From Excoecaria cochinchinensis (Eukaryota > Streptophyta > Magnoliopsida > Malpighiales > Euphorbiaceae): DNA of 64,000 nt. Each line of letters starts with the position of its first letter. The stretch's first letter is position 1. The translations under genes were made by a program, and so were the position numbers. This document shows, one piece after another, positions 61,130 through 64,000 of the stretch. The notes under the pieces were generated by a model. That model worked only from the letters and a program-made list of their open reading frames with translations, was not told where the DNA came from and did not search any database. The DNA lies in assembly GCA_947683425.1 (NCBI GenBank), contig CANTUQ010000004.1, forward strand, positions 31,635,001-31,699,000, given 5' to 3'.

Positions 61130-62893
61130 CATATACTTCAATGGCTTCAGTTTAACAATTATGGCAAAGATAAGTTTAATGACAGAATCATAACATAAAG
61201 GGGAAAAGAAATCAAACCTGAAATTGGATAAAATCTGGTGGGCGAAGACCTCACAGAGTCTTAATCGTTGGCCGTCGAATCAAAATCTGGTGATGGCCGC
61301 TCCAGGCGAGAGAAGAACAAAGGTAGAGGGACGAAGGCACGAGCACTCGCCGGCAGCAAGGCAATGGCTATAGCAGTAGATTGAGGCAAACAAATCACAG
61401 ATCACGAATCAAACAGAGAAAAAAAATTGGGTTTCAATAAGAACCTCACCCACCTAATTAGGGTAGTGACGGAGGAAAGGATGCGACGAAAATAGTGGAT
61501 GGAGGTGATACAGCGGTGTGAACACTCGACGGAGGTAATGGAGATATCGGAGATCGACAACGACAAATGAAGAGAGAAAAAAAAATTGAGATAAGAGGAG
61601 ATAGAGATAACAAGGGTTCTGTACATCATTTTGGGATTTAACTGAAGTGACCACCACCATGTGATTAAATGCTGTGTACGCTGTCGTTTCTAACATCAGT
61701 GATGAGTAGATAATTGGCAAGTGAAATATAATTTTTATAATTTTTTAATTTACATTAAAATATTTTATTTTAATAAATAATTTAATTTATTTTAAATTAT
61801 TATTATATTATTAATTAATTAATTAATTAATTAATTTTCATATATAATTTAGTTTTTTATTTAAAGAAAGTAGATAAAAAATTATTTTTAGTCATTAGAA
61901 AATTTATTGGGTACATTTTTAGTTATATCATATTTTCATTACAGTTGATTGTGATAAAATATTATGATCACACAAATTGATTGTATCAGTAATGAACTCA
62001 TATTTTGTCACAATACATTCATTTTTTTGAGACATATTTGTTTGTCATAAATTCAATTATTTTTTATGACATAATTTATTTGTCATATATTAATATTACA
62101 ACCAATTGTGATAGAATATTATTGTTCTCATAAATTGATTGTATTGGTGACGAAATTGTATTTCGTCAGAATATATTTATTTTTTATGACATATTTATTT
62201 GTTATAAATAAAATTATTGTGACGAAATAATTTTATCATTACTAATCATTAAAGTGTGACAAAAAAAATTCATGTTACAAAAAAAATAAGTATTTTATAA
62301 CGAATTTATGTATCGCAAATAGTTAATTTTTTCGTTATTTTTTTCCCTCCAAAAGAAAAAGGCTGAAAATTTTTCCTCCATATCAAAGGTGATGAAATTA
62401 TATCTCGTCACAATACATTCATTTTTTGTGATACATTTATTTGTCATAAATGAAATTATTTTTAGAACTAATTTTTTTAAAAAAAAATAATTAGAAATTT
62501 CTTTTTATCTCGATATCTTATTTGTGACGAACTGATTTTATCGTCACTAATTTATTTAATTATGACAAAAATAATTCATCACAAAAAATAAATATTTTTT
62601 GTGACAATTTGATATGTTGTAATAAGTTATTATTTTGTCATTAAATTTTTTCCTTCCAAAAAAAATGTGGGAAATTTTTCCTCCTAAAAAAACCATGACG
62701 AAATATATTTTTCGTCACAAAATTAATCTATTAGTGATAAAAATTAAAACATAAAATGACGTAGGATAATTGTGTCATAGTAATAAATAGTATGGTGACA
62801 TTTTAAAAAATTTATCGTAGTAAGTTATAATTAGTGATGAAATTTTATGCGTTATTAAAAAATTTATCACAAAAAGTAAAATTTCTTGTAGTG
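61130..62893 (+). repeat. Right end of the outer CACTA, subterminal repeats
   Basis: From about 61900 to 62893 there are dense GTGACGAAAT/TTTTGTCAC repeats matching the reverse of 47687-48400. The inner part (61130-61730) has a GC-richer segment (about 61230-61400) without a recognised family, plus an (ATTA)n tract near 61810-61840. Confidence 0.8.
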
Positions 62894-63144
62894 TGTATGT
62901 GTTTGGGATATAATTGTTATTAAGTGGAAAGCTAGAGTTAGAATTATCATTTTACCCTATGGACTAAATTGCATAAAGTGGATTATTTTATATGCTAATG
63001 CATGAATTTTAGTTAATTAAGAGGTTAAAGTATGATTTAGAGGGTATTAAAGGAGTAAATGAGGAATTAAGGAGATTGGCTTGGCCAATCACTGAGTGAC
63101 AAATGTGTGGATTAGATTTGAAGAAGCAAGAATTGGATAAGCAT

Positions 63145-63156
63145 ATATTTAAAAGC
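63145..63156 (+). promoter_or_regulatory. LTR TATA box candidate
   Basis: TATATTTAAAAG, followed by a CT-rich leader (63190-63240), lies inside the plus-strand LTR that begins at 40048. Motif and position only. Confidence 0.45.
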
Positions 63157-64000
63157 CATGTGGGGGCGGTGGATTTAGGAGCCAAATTCGTTCCCTTCTT
63201 CCTTCCCTTCTCCATCCATTTCTTCTTCTTTAAGTCCTTAAATCCTCCATTGATTTGATTGTCCAATTGTTACTCAAGCTAGCTAATTGAATTTAACTGT
63301 TGGTCATATTAGACACGCTCAGGGTACAAGAGAGGTCGAGTTTGTGCTTTTCTATTGAGTTTTTGCATGTTAGGACGTAATCGATATTAATTGATTTGTT
63401 AGGGGTTGTTTCGTCATTTGATCTTTTTGAACTAGATTGCATTTCTTAATTTTTATAGTTGGACCATACTTGAATTAGGTTTATTTGAGGGACTTAAGTA
63501 TGAATATTGATGGGTTAAAGGACCCTTTGGAGATTTGACTTGTGGACTAATAGAATTGTGCCATTTGGTGGAGTGGAATTGGATGGTCTTGGGAAGAGTT
63601 AACTCTTGAGTTGGTGCATTTGGGACTGAAGTATCTGGCCATTATCCTCTCCCATTTTAGCCATCTCTTGTCCCTTAAATCCCATCTTTATTCCATTAAA
63701 AATTCAGCTTAAGTTTCCTTTTGGTCAACAAGTGATTTCAAGTATGTTTTAAGCTTATAGGTGAGTTTTCTTCATCGTTTTCTTCTCCTTCTTCCTCCGT
63801 GAGGTAAGGGTGAGAATTTAATGAGTTTTCTGGGTTGATGTCTATGTTTTGATGCTTTATAGAAGGAAGTGGAGCCAAAGCTAAGGGAAAAGAGAAAATT
63901 GGTGCTAGAGGAGCCAATTGAAGGATTTTGAGCAATGTAGGGAAATATTCATTTGGTTGTGTTCCTGATATTTAAATTTCTACTTTAAAGCATATGTGAA

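Larger units (their letters stand above)
40130..62893 (+). mobile_element. CACTA DNA transposon (outer), TSD TGT, with nested retroelements
   Basis: Left end CACTATAAGAAATTACACC and right end AATTTCTTGTAGTG are inverted CACTA termini flanked by TGT (40127-40129 and 62894-62896). Both ends carry dense subterminal repeats based on TCGTCAC/GTGACGA. The left end matches the right end of the inner element (47687-52650) reversed, and vice versa, so they are one family. I found no transposase frame. The interior is mostly inserted LTR sequence, so this copy is non-autonomous or its transposase is lost. Confidence 0.85.
40048..64000 (+). mobile_element. LTR, plus strand, split by a CACTA transposon and cut by the window edge
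   Basis: It starts TGTAAGGCCCC at 40048, runs to 40129, is interrupted by the CACTA element (40130-62893) and continues from 62894 to the edge. The continuation has a TATA motif (63145-63156), a pyrimidine-rich leader and no ORF, as expected in U3-R. TAGTG at 40043-40047 is the likely target duplication; its partner is outside the window. Confidence 0.6.

Overview
This window is nuclear DNA from a flowering plant, most likely a eudicot (species not determinable from sequence alone). It is a gene-desert block of nested transposable elements. I found no convincing host gene, tRNA, rRNA or CRISPR array. The evidence is Ty3/gypsy gag-pol of the Tat lineage (with a second, archaeal-type RNase H), a chromovirus-like gag, CACTA termini, and long LTRs opening TGTAACA or TGTAGAC, all in AT-rich DNA with long (AAT)n tracts.

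Layout. (1) 1-1627 is part of a minus-strand LTR that runs off the left edge. (2) 2527-39818 is a solo LTR (TSD GTTGT) split by a minus-strand Tat element (about 3951-38936). That Tat element holds three later insertions: a solo LTR at 8147-10772 (TSD CTCTG), a plus-strand Tat element at 12945-27562 (TSD GTTTC) and a solo LTR at 29313-32014 (TSD ATGGA). (3) From 40048 to the right edge is another plus-strand LTR, interrupted by a CACTA transposon (40130-62893, TSD TGT). That transposon contains LTR material and a large LTR (43279-60111, TSD TACAC). Inside the large LTR is a gag-only retrotransposon (44821-56225, TSD AATAT), and its zinc-knuckle codons are split by a second, inverted CACTA of the same family (47687-52650, TSD TTT).

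The most interesting part is the plus-strand Tat element. It has a 5' LTR, PBS, gag, PR, RT, RNase H, archaeal-type RNase H and IN. Downstream lies a divergent pair of additional genes: a spliced antisense plant-mobile-domain-like ORF and a spliced sense ORF resembling the ATHILA-ORF1/putative plant transposon family. They flank a roughly 210-bp region with a TATA box facing each way and GC-rich dyads almost identical to those upstream of the LTR's own TATA box. The element ends with a tandem-repeat 3' UTR and a polypurine tract that abuts the target duplication directly, with no 3' LTR.

Across the window, LTRs with otherwise unrelated sequence repeatedly carry short arrays of GC-rich dyad-symmetric motifs. 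Four LTRs or LTR copies also share a compact twin-hairpin motif near the LTR end. Coding remains are decayed, mostly by C-to-T or G-to-A nonsense changes with few indels, as expected of methylated plant repeats.
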